DNA of 64,000 nt from Phlyctochytrium arcticum (GCA_025602905.1 JAHLKI010000029.1:248001-312000); one strand, 5' to 3'; counted from the first letter of the stretch, positions 22,552-35,153 are shown. Notes: generated by a model not told the origin, from the letters alone. Translations and numbers: made by a program.

Positions 22552-24353
22552 CGGACACCGGGACATGTATATGCGTCTCAAAAAAATATGATCTCAGACG
22601 CAGTTTCCCGTGTGAACGCCGGCGAGTAGCGGTATAAAGGGTACAATTGAACATGGAGTAGGTCAGGATACAGATGGGGAGATGACGGAGCGATTCTTTT
22701 GTACAGATATCTCCCGACGGAACGAACCTACCATTATCTCCCATGTAACATCAGGACCAAAAATTAGAACGACAAGAACGAACGTGTGGGAAAGTGCCAT
22801 AAGTCGGCAGACAATTTATAGACAGACTTGCCAAAATGTCCCATCTTAAAAACACCCAAGTCGTGGCGATGAAGTTGGAAATGCAAACAAGCTACTGTCG
22901 TATTGACGAAGGCCCCAAAGACCCGCAGAACCTCCCGATCGTACTGACCATAACCCGTGTTAGACTCCCGGAACAAGATATAGCACAGATGCAAAACGAA
23001 AGCCCTATAATGTCAGGAGCAACTCAGGTCGTGACTCCATAGAGTCAAGCACGGGACCCATTCCAGGGAAAAGCCGGGAAAAGCATTCCTTCAGTGTGTT
23101 TGGCCATCAAACGACGAGACGCGAAGTGTACACAATGATATAAGGAACGGATATGACTTTGAACAATATAAAAAACGACGATACAACGATAAATGTAAAA
23201 TATGAATACAGGCTAGCCTTGGCGTGGCAGGAGAAATCTGCAGTTTCCTGATGGAAAACTAGCTTTTTGCATGATTCGCTTCCCGCACTAGGCACAACCG
23301 GTTTGCAACGGAGACAATTGAAATCGCTGAATGAAGAGGTCTACAGGGTACGCATTTCCTCCATCTCGACGACATTCATACATTGTACGGACGCGAAACG
23401 AAAATAAGGGAAAAAAGAATAGATAGTGGTCACTGATGCATACAAGCATATCGCAAAACTGATCTGATCGGAGTGGTGTGAGCAGAGAGCGTAGTATGGC
23501 CACCTAGACGGGTATGCCTGACGAGGCTGACGTAGAGGCCCGGATTCGTCGCGGCCATACCCACATTTAACCCCCTGCCAATTCCGACAGCAATTGCGCA
23601 GGTCCGCACGGAGAGAGCAAGAACCGAAAAGAATCTTCACAGGCACGTTTCGGCAGGCCATAAATGGGAGCATTTTGAACGTGCAAGGGGGGGTCCTCTG
23701 CCCACGTTATATAGTGCAGCCGGTCGAGGCGCTGCCCGAAGGGGATCCGGCCCATCATTCCCCTACCCGCGTCCTCACCGTCGTAGCCTTTCAGGGAAAG
23801 GGACCTCAGAGTGAGGTGGGCGTGGTGCCAACCTCGACGGCGTAGATATTCAGGCAGAGAGAGCTCACCTTCAAGACATCGTCCAATCAGTCCAAAATCA
23901 GTCCAGCGTCCAAAGATGCAAGAGGCCGGTCTCCCAAAGGGCGTCTGAATCCGAGTTTTTCCTTCTAATGGAGAGAGAGCAGTAAGCACTTGGTAGACGT
24001 CAGCGTTGGCGAAGGCTGCAAACACATATTTTACCTCGAAGTTATGCACGATGTGTGTGTGATGGATGAGTGTGTGATGTCTTTGGGAGCAAGACACACG
24101 CGCGGCGTTGCGAAGCTCGGGGAGGAGCGGAATACGCGGAGCCTCGAGCAGCCTAACTGCGACATGTCGCTACTTAGATGTACTGTTGGTACGAGATGGA
24201 ATTCATGTTACAAAATGGATCTTTACAAACAAAATCTATGGTCTACAATCGATTTAGTGCGTATATAGAAACTAAAAAGGTATGGTTGGAAAGGGTAATG
24301 AGGTCAAAGTGGATGGTTGTGACTAGCAAGGTGGGGGAGTGGGAAAAAACAAA
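22552..24353. other. Gene-poor region between the rRNA fragment and the GH16 gene
   Basis: About 1.8 kb. A 68-codon ATG frame at 22836-23042 (+) and a 176-codon minus frame at 23567-24097 (no ATG start) are open but show no recognisable domain. The minus frame contains a splice-like GAG/GTAAAA..TTTGCAG pair near 24020, so a spliced gene cannot be excluded. No RNA gene was identified. Confidence 0.35.
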
Positions 24354-25684
24354 CTAGCACATTTTCCAGATCTTGACAGAGTCAATCTTGAGGGTAGACT
24401 TTTCGCTCCAAGTCGGGCCCCACTGGTTCTTTGCGAGGTAAAAGTCCTTGGCGGCATTCGGGCTGCCAGTTCTCCAGGGGCGGCCGGGTGCGTCCTTGAA
24501 GAAACCAGAGGTACCGCCAACGGCCAAGTTGATGACGAGGTAGAATTCTTGGTCAAAGGGCGCTGAAGGGCAGGTGGATCCCTCCCATGGGTTGGCGGCG
24601 CTAGTTCCCAAGCCAGACTTGGCCCACCAGTTGGTGTTGGGCACTTCGAGGACCTTGTTGGAGGGACTGTCAACGTACGTGGTAATCTTCTCGGGTGTCC
24701 ATTCAAGACCAAATGTGTGGAATCCATCTGCGTACGTTCCGCTGGCGGACTTCTTTTCCGCAACCGTCTTCTCGTACTGATTGGCTGACCAGTAGGGTCC
24801 CCAGTGCAATGCCGACGAAGATTGGTCGTGACCGGGCCACACGCTTTGTCCTGCCGCATTCCCGCGCGACTCCATAATGTCAATCTCGCCCGATGCTGGC
24901 CATGGTCCGTACTGACCGTCCTTGGGCAACATCCAAATGGCAGGCCACAACCAATCCCCAACGGGCAATTGGGCCCGAACTTCAACGCGTCCGAATCGAA
25001 TGTTGGCCGAGTTGACTGTGCTGATGCGGGCGGATTGGATGGGGTTGATGATGCGGTTCTCGGCGGCGCTTGAGGTGCGCATACAGCCGTAGTAGCTGGG
25101 GTCGGTGCAGTGAACGCCATTCTCGTTGCCATTTAAATCAATGACACCACCGTCCAGGACCTTGTCTTCCCCGATAATGTCGGATGTAAAGGTTGGGCGA
25201 ATGTTGAGCACGCCGTTTTTGACAAAGGAGTTGGTGCGGTTGTTGGTGTAGCCTTGGAATTCCCAGTTTCTAATGAAGAGAGACAGCAGCATGAGTATAA
25301 ACAAAATGGTGATGCCAAAGAAAACAAGTCTGCTTACCCTCCGCCAGCCATGGTGACTTCGTGCTTCCATTTGGACAGGTCGAACGTCTCAAAGTTGTCC
25401 TCAAAGACGGGGCAGAAGTTGCCACTGAAAGATCCACATCCAGCAGCGGAAGGTGATGAGCCATCGAGAGAGGCTGTAGGGACAGCAGATTGGACAGATG
25501 AAGCGGTAGCGGGTTGGGCGACCGATGTGGATGCGGCGGCGGCCGCTGTGATGGTGGTTGAAGACGATGGGGCCTGGCGAGGGTGGACGCGACGCGACGC
25601 GTTGACACCCGTGTCAGAAAGGGCCAAGAAAGCAGTCGCGAGCACGGCCAGCGTGGACGACGTCTTGGTGATGGTGGCAATCAT
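24354..25684 (-). CDS. Secreted glycoside hydrolase family 16 protein (beta-1,3(4)-glucanase-like)
   Basis: Two exons (25338-25684 and 24354-25269) give 420 residues. The N-terminus is a signal peptide (SSTLAVLATAFLALSDTGVNA), followed by a Ser/Thr/Ala-rich linker that is probably O-glycosylated. The GH16 domain begins at FEDNFETFDLSKWKHEV and contains the catalytic signature SGEIDIMESRG with its two Glu and central Asp. Upstream is the WLWPAIWMLP strand. The overall pattern (FGRVEVRAQLPVGDWLWPA, TFGLEWTPEKI, LAVGGTSG) is that of the fungal and invertebrate glucanase/beta-1,3-glucan recognition subgroup; the intact Glu residues favour an active enzyme. It would act on cell-wall or environmental beta-glucans. 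The protein ends with KIDSVKIWKMC, with no GPI signal. A curious alternative reading of the intron is described in the findings. Confidence 0.93.
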
Positions 25685-28062
25685 GGTGATGGTGGAAAAG
25701 CAGTTGCTTTAATGGTATGTCTGGTATCTAGTTGATCTAGGTCCTGCGACGAGTGGGTTGATGGTTCGTCGAATGAGGTTTGTGATGATGATCAGGAGGG
25801 ATGAGATGAGGTCAAGCAGCCAGAAACAAAGGCTGAAGTAGAGATATATCTTAGAGACCAAGGGTGCGCGCAATGCTCATCGGCTCTTTATACGAAATTC
25901 TGAACCCTGGATGACTCGTTGCTCGCCCTCGCCAGTGATCATTGCGGGAATGTACCCCACCCCACGCCAGGCAAACACCTGAAAGATCCAAGGCCGGCAG
26001 CGATAATTAATGGCAAGGTTTCCCGGTACGCCCGCCGTTCATCGCAGCGTCGTCATCTTTTGCTCGTGGTTTACCTTTCGGTCCGGCAGGAGCCAGCAAC
26101 ATGCTTCCCGGCCGGGTTCGGGAACTTCGGGCAGGGGGTAGAGCGCTGCCTTTGCGTTTTTTTTGGTGGTTTTGTCGTACCCGTGATCACATGCTTCAAT
26201 CTTCCCTGCATATTATTTCGGTTTCCCTTTGCTCTTCTGCGCCGGGATGCTGCCGTCTGACGTTTTTGCCAACCTCCTCGCCAGCCCCGCAACGTCCATC
26301 CTGAGATTTTCCTGTTTCCCTGTCAATTTCCTGGGCAGAGTGATGGTCCTTTTCCCATAGATTCCTAACGCTTGATATCATCACACATTATGCATGTTTA
26401 TTTGTTGGTTGATCGGCCAACTGAAAAAAAGTTTAAAATTGTTTTATCAAAGGTTTGTTTTGCTTGTGCTGCTCTGATGGGGATGTGGTGGTGGTGGGTG
26501 ACCCCGGCGCATAAACCAAGGACACTGAAGGAAACCAGAGCCAGGGGTTTTGCAACGCTGCGACGAGTTGAACCTCGGGGGCGCCCAATTTGCTCGCGTG
26601 AGAAGCTCGTTTTGCGCTCGTGGTCTTTTTCCCACGCCCAACTCGCAGTTAGATCGGGGAATATACCTTCAGCCAAATAGGACAGTCGCCATAGTTTTTG
26701 CATGTCCTGAGAGATCTCTCTCTTTGGCGCTTGGGAGATTTTGCAGGGAACGGAAAGTGTTGGGCACTGGGAATTGCCAGCAACTGGCAAAAAAGTCCTG
26801 GGCACCGCACTGGCACAAGCGCCCAAAACGTGAGAGCACTCGTGTCGCACGCGACGTGACAACTTACATAAGCAGATACGCTGGCTGGGTCAATTTGGAG
26901 AGCAATGAAGTAGGTTTTTGGGACGAACAAATTGGCAGGTATTATGCTTTTCAAGAAAGATCTTTGTCGGCTGTGTTGTTTTTAACCTTTGAGAAATAGA
27001 GTCCCTGATCGCTCAAACTTTGAACGTTCATTCCCGATCTTGGGGCACTGAGCAACTCCGACCATTATTTATCCAGCAAGGACTTTGTGTTAATCTGGAG
27101 TAAAAACAACTCTTTCTCGCCAAATTTACTTTTCCGATGGCAAAAGGTAAAAGGCACATGAGAGCTTGACAGGCTGGGATCGCTGTCCCGCAAACTTATT
27201 GAACTGGGAAAATTATCGAGTGACCTGCACCTGACTTTGGACTGCTATTTGAGCCTATTTCATAAATTGGATCGGGGTTTGCATGGTCTGCATGTGGCAT
27301 GCACGATTTGATTATGAGACACTGTCCCTCGGTTTTGGGAAAATTCCAAGCAACGTAACGCCCGGCAATGATCAGGATTCCGCATCTCATCGCCGTGGGG
27401 ATGTATCTCGGCGGGTATCCAGCTCTGAAAACCATATGATTTTTGGAGTCATCTTTCAAGTTGGCCATAACCTGCTCATATTACGATGAGATACAACCTT
27501 GAGAGACTGCCATGACAGATATCATCGTATAGGATGTTACCAAATTCAAACTGCCGCTACTAGCACCAATATTGCCATCTCTTGGGCAATGTTAAGCCCT
27601 TCTGTTTCCAATGTTTTCAACGTTTTCCTGACAACCCACGCGTCCTTGCATAGTACATTCTCGGGTGGTGGAGGGGGCTTCCGTCGCATTGATGGACTGG
27701 AGGTCGTTCCCATCTCTAATGCCAGTTGAAAGGTCAGCGCTATTTCACACAGCACTGGGACCCCTCCGGACCTCTCTGTGGTTCACAACATATGGTGCGA
27801 CCGATGCGTGGATGGGAATGGTTCAAATTCGCGTAGATTTTGAGTGGGAGCATATACATATGTCCCAAGGACAACGATATAATTGCCTATGGATTTTTCG
27901 GCCCTGTGATGTAGGGGTCCGTATCATATGTACCTGACACCGGAATCGGTACTATACACAGGATCAGCGCTAATATTGCGATGAGCTTTTAAGCCAGATA
28001 GATATCTGCACTGGAAATTTGATTCAGGTTTTATGAACAAGTCTATGGGCGAAAGCAATGTT
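25685..28062. other. Long intergenic region between the GH16 and HNH genes
   Basis: About 2.4 kb with no recognisable gene on either strand. The first 250 bases are the GH16 promoter, including a minus-strand TATA box at 25886-25892. The rest has scattered open frames without domain signatures or consistent splice patterns, and T-rich and C-rich tracts. No tRNA, rRNA or transposon terminal repeats were seen. Confidence 0.4.
25886..25892 (-). promoter_or_regulatory. TATA box of the GH16 gene
   Basis: On the minus strand the sequence reads TATAAAG about 200 bases before the GH16 start codon at 25684, a plausible core promoter. Confidence 0.4.
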
Positions 28063-28912
28063 TTATCTTTTGATCATACAAGATGGGCTCTGCCGAGGCA
28101 GCAGTGCGCTCGGACATTCCGCCATCATACGGTACCTCTGCAAACGCACGGCCACGCGATCCAGAACAACTTTGGTAGGGATCGCTGCCCCTCCCTCATC
28201 ATCATCGTCCTCGGTTGAAGTGACGCGGAAAAGCATTGTATCTTTCAAGAACCGAATCGGATATGTATCGGTCAGCTCTCCGTCCGCATTCGGCAGCAGA
28301 GTGGGCTCTATGACGAATTTAAACTGACCGAATCTGGCGTGCACTTCTGGACTCATTAGCATCGCGTTTGTCGGCGAGTTGATTAAATCTCCTCCGCGAT
28401 TTCGTATGAGGGGGTGGCTCGGTGCATATCTTCTGAGGGCCATAAGGAAGTCGGAATTCCCTCACAATGTGTGCGCTTTGAAGAACGTCCTCTTCGGGGT
28501 TGTTGGTGATTCTGCACCTGCCACCGTCCCGCTGCATGAGGATGCGCCTCAACCTCGCTTGGGCACGACGTGGGGTTCCTACGTACCGGGCATAGTCCAT
28601 GTCTTCCTCCTCCAAAGTATGCGGCTGTTCATCTCGTGACGGGTGTCCTGTAAACTGCGGGATCTGCCCTCCTGCGCTCCGGAAGGGTATGAACAGGTTG
28701 AAAAAATAGTAGTCGGCCAAAGCTTTCAACCTGCCCCTTTCACTTTGAATCTCTGCCACAATAGCCTGTCGTTCAAGCGAGTGGTCGAGCATGGCTATCA
28801 GCAGGTCGCGACTCTTTGCAACTTCCTCTTCATCAGTATTCAACTCCAAGAGCACAAGCTCTTTTGTTGCTGCGATAACATTTGCAAGGTTGTCTGCTGC
28901 TTCGCTAGACAT
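28063..28912 (-). pseudogene. HNH-endonuclease-domain protein, interrupted by a frameshift
   Basis: The ATG at 28912 opens a helical N-terminal region (MSSEAADNLANVIAATKELV) followed by the front of a fungal HNH domain: RDGGRCRITNNPEED and QSAHIVREF. The rest of the same domain (APSHPLIRN, NSPTNAMLMSPEVHARFGQF) continues in another frame ending at 28063; the two overlap around 28319-28443. Together they give the usual order C..T, AHI, then N..LMS..VH..FG of fungal HNH proteins. I found no GT..AG intron that joins the halves without removing the motif, so this is a frameshifted copy, a sequence error, or a very unusual splice. Such proteins are common, often multi-copy and of unknown role in fungi. 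I have not tried to restore a full product. Confidence 0.65.
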
Positions 28913-29721
28913 TCCCAGGTCTGTGGACGGGCGTTAGGATTCCATAAGGAAAGTGGACGGTAGGTATGGCGAGCAAGCAGAACTGGGGTGGAAGGTGAGG
29001 GTATCAAGTTGACAGTGAGTTGGATAATTAAAGCAAGTCTGTTGTGAGGTTGAGACTATTGAGAGTTATAAGTAATTGACAGTTGAATTCGGAGTTGAGA
29101 CACTGTTGAGACATCCTTCGTATTTGGTAGAAAGCAATCAGATTACCGTATACTACTAAATGGACATGAGACCTTTGATCTGGATTCTCTGATTCTGGAG
29201 CAATTGCTTGCTCAAACCAAGGCTTAGCCAAACAAGCGGAGTTTGCCGGAGCATGGCGGAGTAACTTTATGCCAACGATGCATGAAAAGTTCAAAGCTAT
29301 TAAAACAGTCCCTGATTGACCAAACAAACAAACTGGAAAAGAAAAATCATTCATAATCATCTTGCAGTCCTTTCAATTTTCATATTTCTTGACCTTGAAT
29401 CAAAGGGCTGTCTGAGTTTTCAAAAGACTGCTTATCAGCGTGGCATTGGAACGAAAGATTTTTCCAAAAACGGCTCGATCTCCATAGCCATCCACTGCCT
29501 CCCGTGCTGCGTGCACCGTGATAACCGCAGCTGATCCTACATAACTTACATAACTTAGCAACTTGGCGTCCTCCGACCATAAAAACGATCGTAGGGTGAG
29601 CCCGGAACCATCAACTTCATCTCTCCCAGATCCACACTCTCCACCTGCGATTCAACCTACCAAGAGATCTCATCAACATCGGCGCGTTCAAGACTCGACT
29701 ACATCAATCACATCTTACACA
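28913..29721. other. Divergent intergenic region between the HNH and SPFH genes
   Basis: Shared upstream region of two divergent genes. An open stretch without ATG just before 29722 is in frame with the SPFH gene and could extend its N-terminus only from a non-ATG codon. No clear TATA box and no RNA gene. Confidence 0.35.
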
Positions 29722-30963
29722 ATGGCATCCTCCAGTGATTCCCACGCCCCTTTGAATGACGCTGGCAAAGGTGCATTCACATCTGGGCCAACCGGAGCAG
29801 TTACAGCGCAACCACTAGGCACCCCACCGCCCATGTTCCCTTTGCAACCATCTTATGCCAAAGAACTTCCTCTGCCCAAAGAGGCTTATGGAGCTTGTAA
29901 GTGACATTGAAATAGACATCTGATCATTCAGCTGATATGAACAAAGACTAACATTATCGTAGATGAAAGCCTGATGGCTGGACTGGGGAAGATTGTGGGC
30001 GCTTTAGGCAGTATTCCATGTTGCTTCTGTTGCCCCAACCCCTTTATATCGGTAACTCAAGGGAACGTTGGACTAGTGAGTCGGTTTGGCCGATACTACA
30101 AAAGGTAAAATTTGCCTTCCTTCATGTTGCCAGAAACAAAATAACTGATCTTTATAACCAGTGTGGACCCGGGCTTGCATCAAATCAATCCGGTCACAGA
30201 AAAGTTGATTGCGATGGACGTCAAAATGCAAATCGAAGACATTCCAAGCCAATCAGTCATGTCCAAAGACAATGTCATGGTCATGATTGACTCTGTACTC
30301 TGTAAGTGGTTCAATCCGGGACATTAATACGTGACCGAGCCAAGATCTAACGATATTCTCTTGTGCTTCTTGACAGACTGGCATGTGATTGATCCCTATA
30401 CTGCAACTTTCATGGTCAAGGACGTCCGTAAAGCCCTGGTTGAGCGGACTCAGACAACCCTTCGTCAGATTGTCGGCTCGCGGTCTATCCAAGACTGCGT
30501 GGAGCAGCGGGAAACTATCGCTCATGAGATTCAAGAAATTGTCGAAGGACCAGCATCCACTTGGGGAGTCAAAGTAGAGAGCATACTCGTCAAGGACATG
30601 CAATTCAGCCAAGATTTGCAAGAGACTTTGAGCGCGGCTGCCAAGCAACAGCGTCTTGGTGAGAGTAAAGTCATTGCGGCACGCGCAGAAGTTGAGAGTG
30701 CCAAGCTGATGCGAGAAGCATCCGATATCCTCAACACCCCAGCTGTAAGTTCTTTTTCTCGGCTGCTTTATTTCCCCGTCAACCTCTTTATTCACATGGG
30801 AATTACGTTGCAGGCAATGCAAATTCGATACCTGGAGACATTGGGTAGTATGGCATCCAAGGCCGGCACCAAAGTGATTTTCATGCCGCCCAACTCCAAT
30901 GAGCTGGGAAGTATCAATGGGCTGACCGCCATTGAATCAATCGGCCCCGGTGGACTATCATGA
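29722..30963 (+). CDS. Stomatin/SPFH-domain (band 7) membrane protein
   Basis: Five exons (29722-29896, 29963-30104, 30162-30301, 30377-30744, 30814-30963) join to 324 residues. A Pro-rich N-terminus of about 70 residues leads to a Cys-rich membrane segment (SIPCCFCCPNPF) likely to be palmitoylated. It is followed at once by the band-7 start VTQGNVGLVSRFGRYY. The SPFH domain shows the stomatin pattern: DVKMQIEDIPSQSVMSKDNV, a helical QTTLRQIVGSRSIQDC, and WGVKVESILVKDM. Then comes the Ala/Glu-rich coiled coil (AAAKQQRLGESKVIAARAEVESAKLMREA) used for oligomerisation. It resembles stomatin and its fungal homologues at the plasma membrane more than mitochondrial prohibitin. Family members organise membrane microdomains and regulate channels. 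The start codon is the first ATG giving the Pro-rich leader. Confidence 0.93.
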
Positions 30964-31456
30964 TCAGCCGCAATTTCACCCAAGTTCTCTTCAGAAAACA
31001 AACCTTATAACTTTCCCTAATTTTTCTACTTCATGATCCAAGCTAGCATCTTCACTAAACTCTTGATGTCAAAATGTTTTAAAAACCAATTTTTGGTACA
31101 CAGTAACATAAAACGGACCATTCCGGTCTCCTTCACGAAGGAGCTATGTACAGCCTCTGACATCGAGAACACCGAGCAAGTTCAGTTCGGTCGTAATAAT
31201 TGCATGCAAGCATTGGGTACAATCATTTATATATGCGTTGGTGTTGGCTTCGAACCTGCTGGTGGCACGAGGAATATCAGTCTAATGAAGACTCATTGCG
31301 ACCTTTTGCCAATGCGGGTTGCGCGCAGGTTCCAAGTCATTTTTCATTTTTACCCGAGTTTCGTTCTGTTATGAAGGATCACTAATACATCCACTTTTGT
31401 TCAAAACTTGTGAATAAATATTTCAATAACAGGATGCTCCTGGGATGCTCGAGGAT
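30964..31456. other. Convergent intergenic region
   Basis: Tail-to-tail 3' flanks of the SPFH gene (+) and the TFIIIC subunit gene (-). AT-rich with several T-tracts suited to 3' end formation. A tRNA-like arrangement on the minus strand was examined and rejected. Confidence 0.4.
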
Positions 31457-34400
31457 TTAAAAACCAAAGGTAGTTTCAATTCTGACGAGCCCGCTAGTTC
31501 CGCCTGATGCAACCCACGATGCACAAGACTCATTTGGGTTCCAGGCGACCTGGGACACTATGAGAACATATCCTGTAGCACTTGATGTCGCGCATACCTT
31601 TTGAATAGCGACTTCTGGAAGGTAATACTCAAGGGCCACATTTTCGGCGCGACTGGGTGCTTGCGGTAACTAGAGGAGAAAGGTTAAAATCAGGTACGGA
31701 CGGTTCGCAAAGAATCACTCAAACGCACTTCACACGGCAATTCTTCCATGAAAATGTACGTATCAGTGCTCGGATCGTAGTTCAGACGGTATAAGACATA
31801 TTGGACAGGCCTCTGCATTGGACCCATGACGTGAGATCAGTCAAGATTACACAAAGTCTTAGATAAGGATCGGCTACTCACAACAGATCTCCGCTGTGAA
31901 CGAAGGTAATTCGAAAACTTGACGCATCCATCTGCTCCTCCAGCGAGCAGAAATGGCATAAACTTCGACGTTTCCAGTGACTGTATATGTCATAGAATAA
32001 CTCAGATCAGAGCAGATTTGGAGAACGGGAAAGGATTGGATACAAACCCAAATGCAAGCACGATGGCTCCCTACAATGACTGTGCGCAGCAAGCAAAACA
32101 ATCCGCCATTTTCGTCATCTTCAGTTTTATTCTTCTGGGTAAGCACTTTGGGTTCCTCGTCAGACATGGTGTAAACTCGCACAACGCCATCCTCATCGGC
32201 AAAAATCAAGCTAGAATGCTCAGGCACCCAAGAGACGCCAGACATGAAGGCTAAAAGGCCACATTTCAATGTTGAATTCTTTTTAAAACTTGACGAGTCC
32301 CCATTCTCACCTCGTATTCGGTACAATGTTCCACAAAACCAGGGATCGCGTACATCCCGCACCTGTAAGCGGCCATCATTCCCACAACTAATAATTTTGG
32401 TGGGATGATCTTTGTGTATGCCTTCAGCCGCATCGTTCGCGTCCCAAACTATTCGGCGCACGCTGGAATCGTGCCCCTCAAAAGTGATCAAAGGGTCTAT
32501 CAAGTAATTGCTTAGCTTATTGGACAACGTTCAACGTCCAATATACTTTACCATTATCGGTTAAGTCGGTGCGAGCTGCCTTGATATCCCAGACAGATAT
32601 ATTTCCTAGAATGTACAATGAAATCAATATCCGTGTATGCACAAGCGGAAAACTCAATAATTACCGTTGCTGCAGCCCAGAGCCAGCCAGCCCCCACCTC
32701 CCCAACTGATGGAGACACCTAACGCTTCCGGGATTATTGCAGTAAAGTATACTCGCTTGGGTTTAACTATGAAGACGATCATGAGTTTCCTCCTCGCGAA
32801 GAATGGATTAGAAGACCCACATACCAAAGATGGGTGAACTGGAATCATGTCCAAATTTGTTCCGGAGTATATGTATATGCGGAATGTCGAAAACGCGGAT
32901 GCTGCCATCCCCGAAAGTCGCTGCCAGCAGCCCCAGTCGAGGTAATGAGTCCCCATCAGTCTGTAGAAGAGGTGTCAACACGTTTGTCCATGCAATATGG
33001 GAGGGGTTATCAATACCTGCGTTTGAAACCATTCTGCGGAAGCCCATTTAAGATCAAAAACGCGGCCAAACTCATGCAATATGCAAAAATCAAGGCTGGG
33101 TTGCACGTGTGCTGATTTTTGATCCTGGTATGCAACGTCCGAGATGGACCCGCCGTTCCAAATTTGAATACAATTTTTCATGTCAGACGTTTCAGGGTCC
33201 TGGCGAACTCCGATTGCTTGATGCTCCTGGGAGGTGCCTTTGTATCCAGCGACGGCGAGATACTGTTTTGATTCTGTTTGACACTAGTCACTCAAAGTCG
33301 TTTCTTGATTATATGTGAAGACGACCTACCTGTTTCAGCCGGAATTGGAGCCCATTCCAGACACCAAGTGGAACCGCCAGTATTTAGCAAATACCGAGTT
33401 CGATTTTTCACCTTTGTTTGTGCTACAAGAGTCCATTCAGATTGCCAGTTAATATTGAGCGCGACTGTTGACCTACGTATTAGTGTGCTCGTGAAGAGCT
33501 GTGTGGTCCATGGCTCAGAAACGCCAGATTCTGTTTCTGTCCTCACTGTATGGCTTCGAGTGTATGGCAGATAGTTTTGTATGTCGTCGCTGTTTGTTGG
33601 AAATTAATGAGTGTGTACCCCGTGTCAACGCAAGCGCTTGCAATTTTGACCACATACCTTGATTGTATATACTCATAATCGTTGATATCACAGGTTTCTT
33701 CCTGAAAGATGGGAGTGGGAGAGGGCACGGGCTGGACAAGGTTAGGCTGCGGGATTTCTGAATAAACGGGCTCGTTTGTTTTTGGTTTGTATTTGCGGTG
33801 GGTGGGTAATTTGTAGAATCCCTGTGACCGGTAGTCACGATCCTTGCCCAACCCCAATACGACCGTATATTTGGAGACTTTATGAATACTAGGCGTAAGT
33901 CCTTCATACTCATCGATTATTAACGGCCATTGTTCAGTGGAAATCTCATCAAAAAGTTGCAAGGCCTCTGGGTCAATGAAAGAGCGAAGCTCCCGTGTTT
34001 CTGTCTTTGAGATGTCCTCGCACGCCAGAGGTTCCTTGTCGTTGTTTGGGAATGCCCAAGCCAGAAGGTCCAATACATCGTGGGTATGTTTCGTTGCGTG
34101 ATATCGCAGCCCGTTTATATTTAGGAAGTCCTTCCCGCATGTAGGTATGGGACATTGAAACCGCCCATTCGCGAAAATAATCCGCCAAACTAGTCGCTCT
34201 TTGCCCGATCCTCGTACCCGTTTTTCTGGTCGGGGCCTAATAATCGCAGCAGGCTGTTCAGACCGACGATCAGTCTCACTTGGCTCCTCTGTCCCAGAGT
34301 TTTCTGGTGTGTCTGTGGGTATCAAATCTGGTGAACCAGGACGAGAAGTGTCTGAAGCATCCAGTTTGGCACTTTTGGCTCCTCGACCGCGACCTCGACC

Positions 34401-35153
34401 TCGACCTCGACCCGGTGGTCGACCTCGCCGACCTCGTGAACCGCTGGCTACTGTTTTTGGGCGCTTGGCGGGTCCTGACTTTACGTTTTCGTCTAGTAGT
34501 GCACGCGTGTATAATTGTAGACAATAATCTTCGAAAATCTCTTTCAGCTTGTCGAGCATGTCATTAACGGCCGAATCATTCTCATTTGATGCGGCGGGTA
34601 GTGTTGCGGCATCAACAGAAGTTGCCTCCGTAGATGTGACCTTCTTTCGCCGTGTCCTGGTAGTCGCTGCTACTTGCGAAAGTTGGCCCGCCGGCGCAAT
34701 TTCCATAACATCCTTCCCGGCATCTGATGAGTGACCAGAAGACCCACCCGGCTCGTCCGATTCACTCGATATATCGACAGGGCCTTCATATTCCTCAGAA
34801 TCACTGTCGGCAACCCGTTTCCGCTTTCCGCGGATCTTCGGGGTAGAGTGTGGAGATGATTCAGGCGTGTCGTCCTCTCCTATGTTGGAAGAATCTGTCG
34901 ATTTTCCACCCAGAAACTCCAGAATACTCTTCCCTTGAGGTGTTGCTTCTCGGCCTCGCCCTCGTCCTCGCCCCCGACCTCGGCCACCAGCTCCTCGCTG
35001 CCCCCGCGATTGTCCTGGCGGCCTGCCTCGTCTCTTTGGCGGTGCCGTTGACTGCTCGGCAGGTGCCTCTGGTGATAGGTTCGTCGTCGGAAGAATCGCG
35101 TCGGAGCTCATTCCTGGTTCACCATTGTTTACGTCGGGAGTGAAGTCCGACAT
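31457..35153 (-). CDS. TFIIIC WD40 subunit (yeast Tfc6 / fission yeast Sfc6, GTF3C2-like) with AT-hooks and a C2H2 finger
   Basis: The ATG at 35153 opens a long first exon (33658-35153), followed by about seven short introns; the last exon ends at 31457 in VRIETTFGF. The N-terminal 300 residues are acidic and disordered and hold two AT-hook clusters, KRRGRPPGQSRGQRG with a following RG run, and GRRGRPPGRGRGRG. A C2H2 zinc finger follows (FQCPIPTCGKDFLNINGLRYHATKH). The C-terminal half is a divergent WD40 propeller with family hallmarks: STWCLEWAPIPAE, CIQIWN, a DLKWAS segment, LGLLAATFGDGSIRVFDIPH, and near the end VAWNPNESCASWVASGG. TFIIIC binds the B box of tRNA genes and recruits TFIIIB for RNA polymerase III. 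Fusion of AT-hooks to this subunit fits direct DNA contact. Internal splice sites were only partly resolved. Confidence 0.88.

Noticed and set aside
23540..23570. GCGGCCATACCCAC as the start of a 5S rRNA gene
   Set aside because: Only the first dozen bases resemble 5S; the remainder does not follow the 5S sequence or fold.
23567..24097. A 176-codon open frame on the minus strand with a TPFGRP segment that faintly recalls MTA phosphorylase
   Set aside because: No ATG start, no further family motifs and no consistent splice solution; similarity limited to a few residues.
24323..25132. A 269-codon open frame overlapping the GH16 gene on the same strand
   Set aside because: It is an out-of-frame shadow of the GH16 exon, which carries the catalytic motif and the signal peptide.
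27820..27850. GGTTCAAATTC as a tRNA B box
   Set aside because: Flanking bases do not pair and no A box was found.
31230..31340. Minus-strand tRNA-like arrangement with GGTTCGAAGCC and an anticodon-like hairpin with a CAT loop
   Set aside because: The T-stem pairs poorly, there is no convincing A box or D-arm, and the ends do not form an acceptor stem.
34375..34445. Repetitive GACCTCGACCTC tract as a possible satellite
   Set aside because: It encodes the RG-rich AT-hook region of the TFIIIC subunit on the minus strand.
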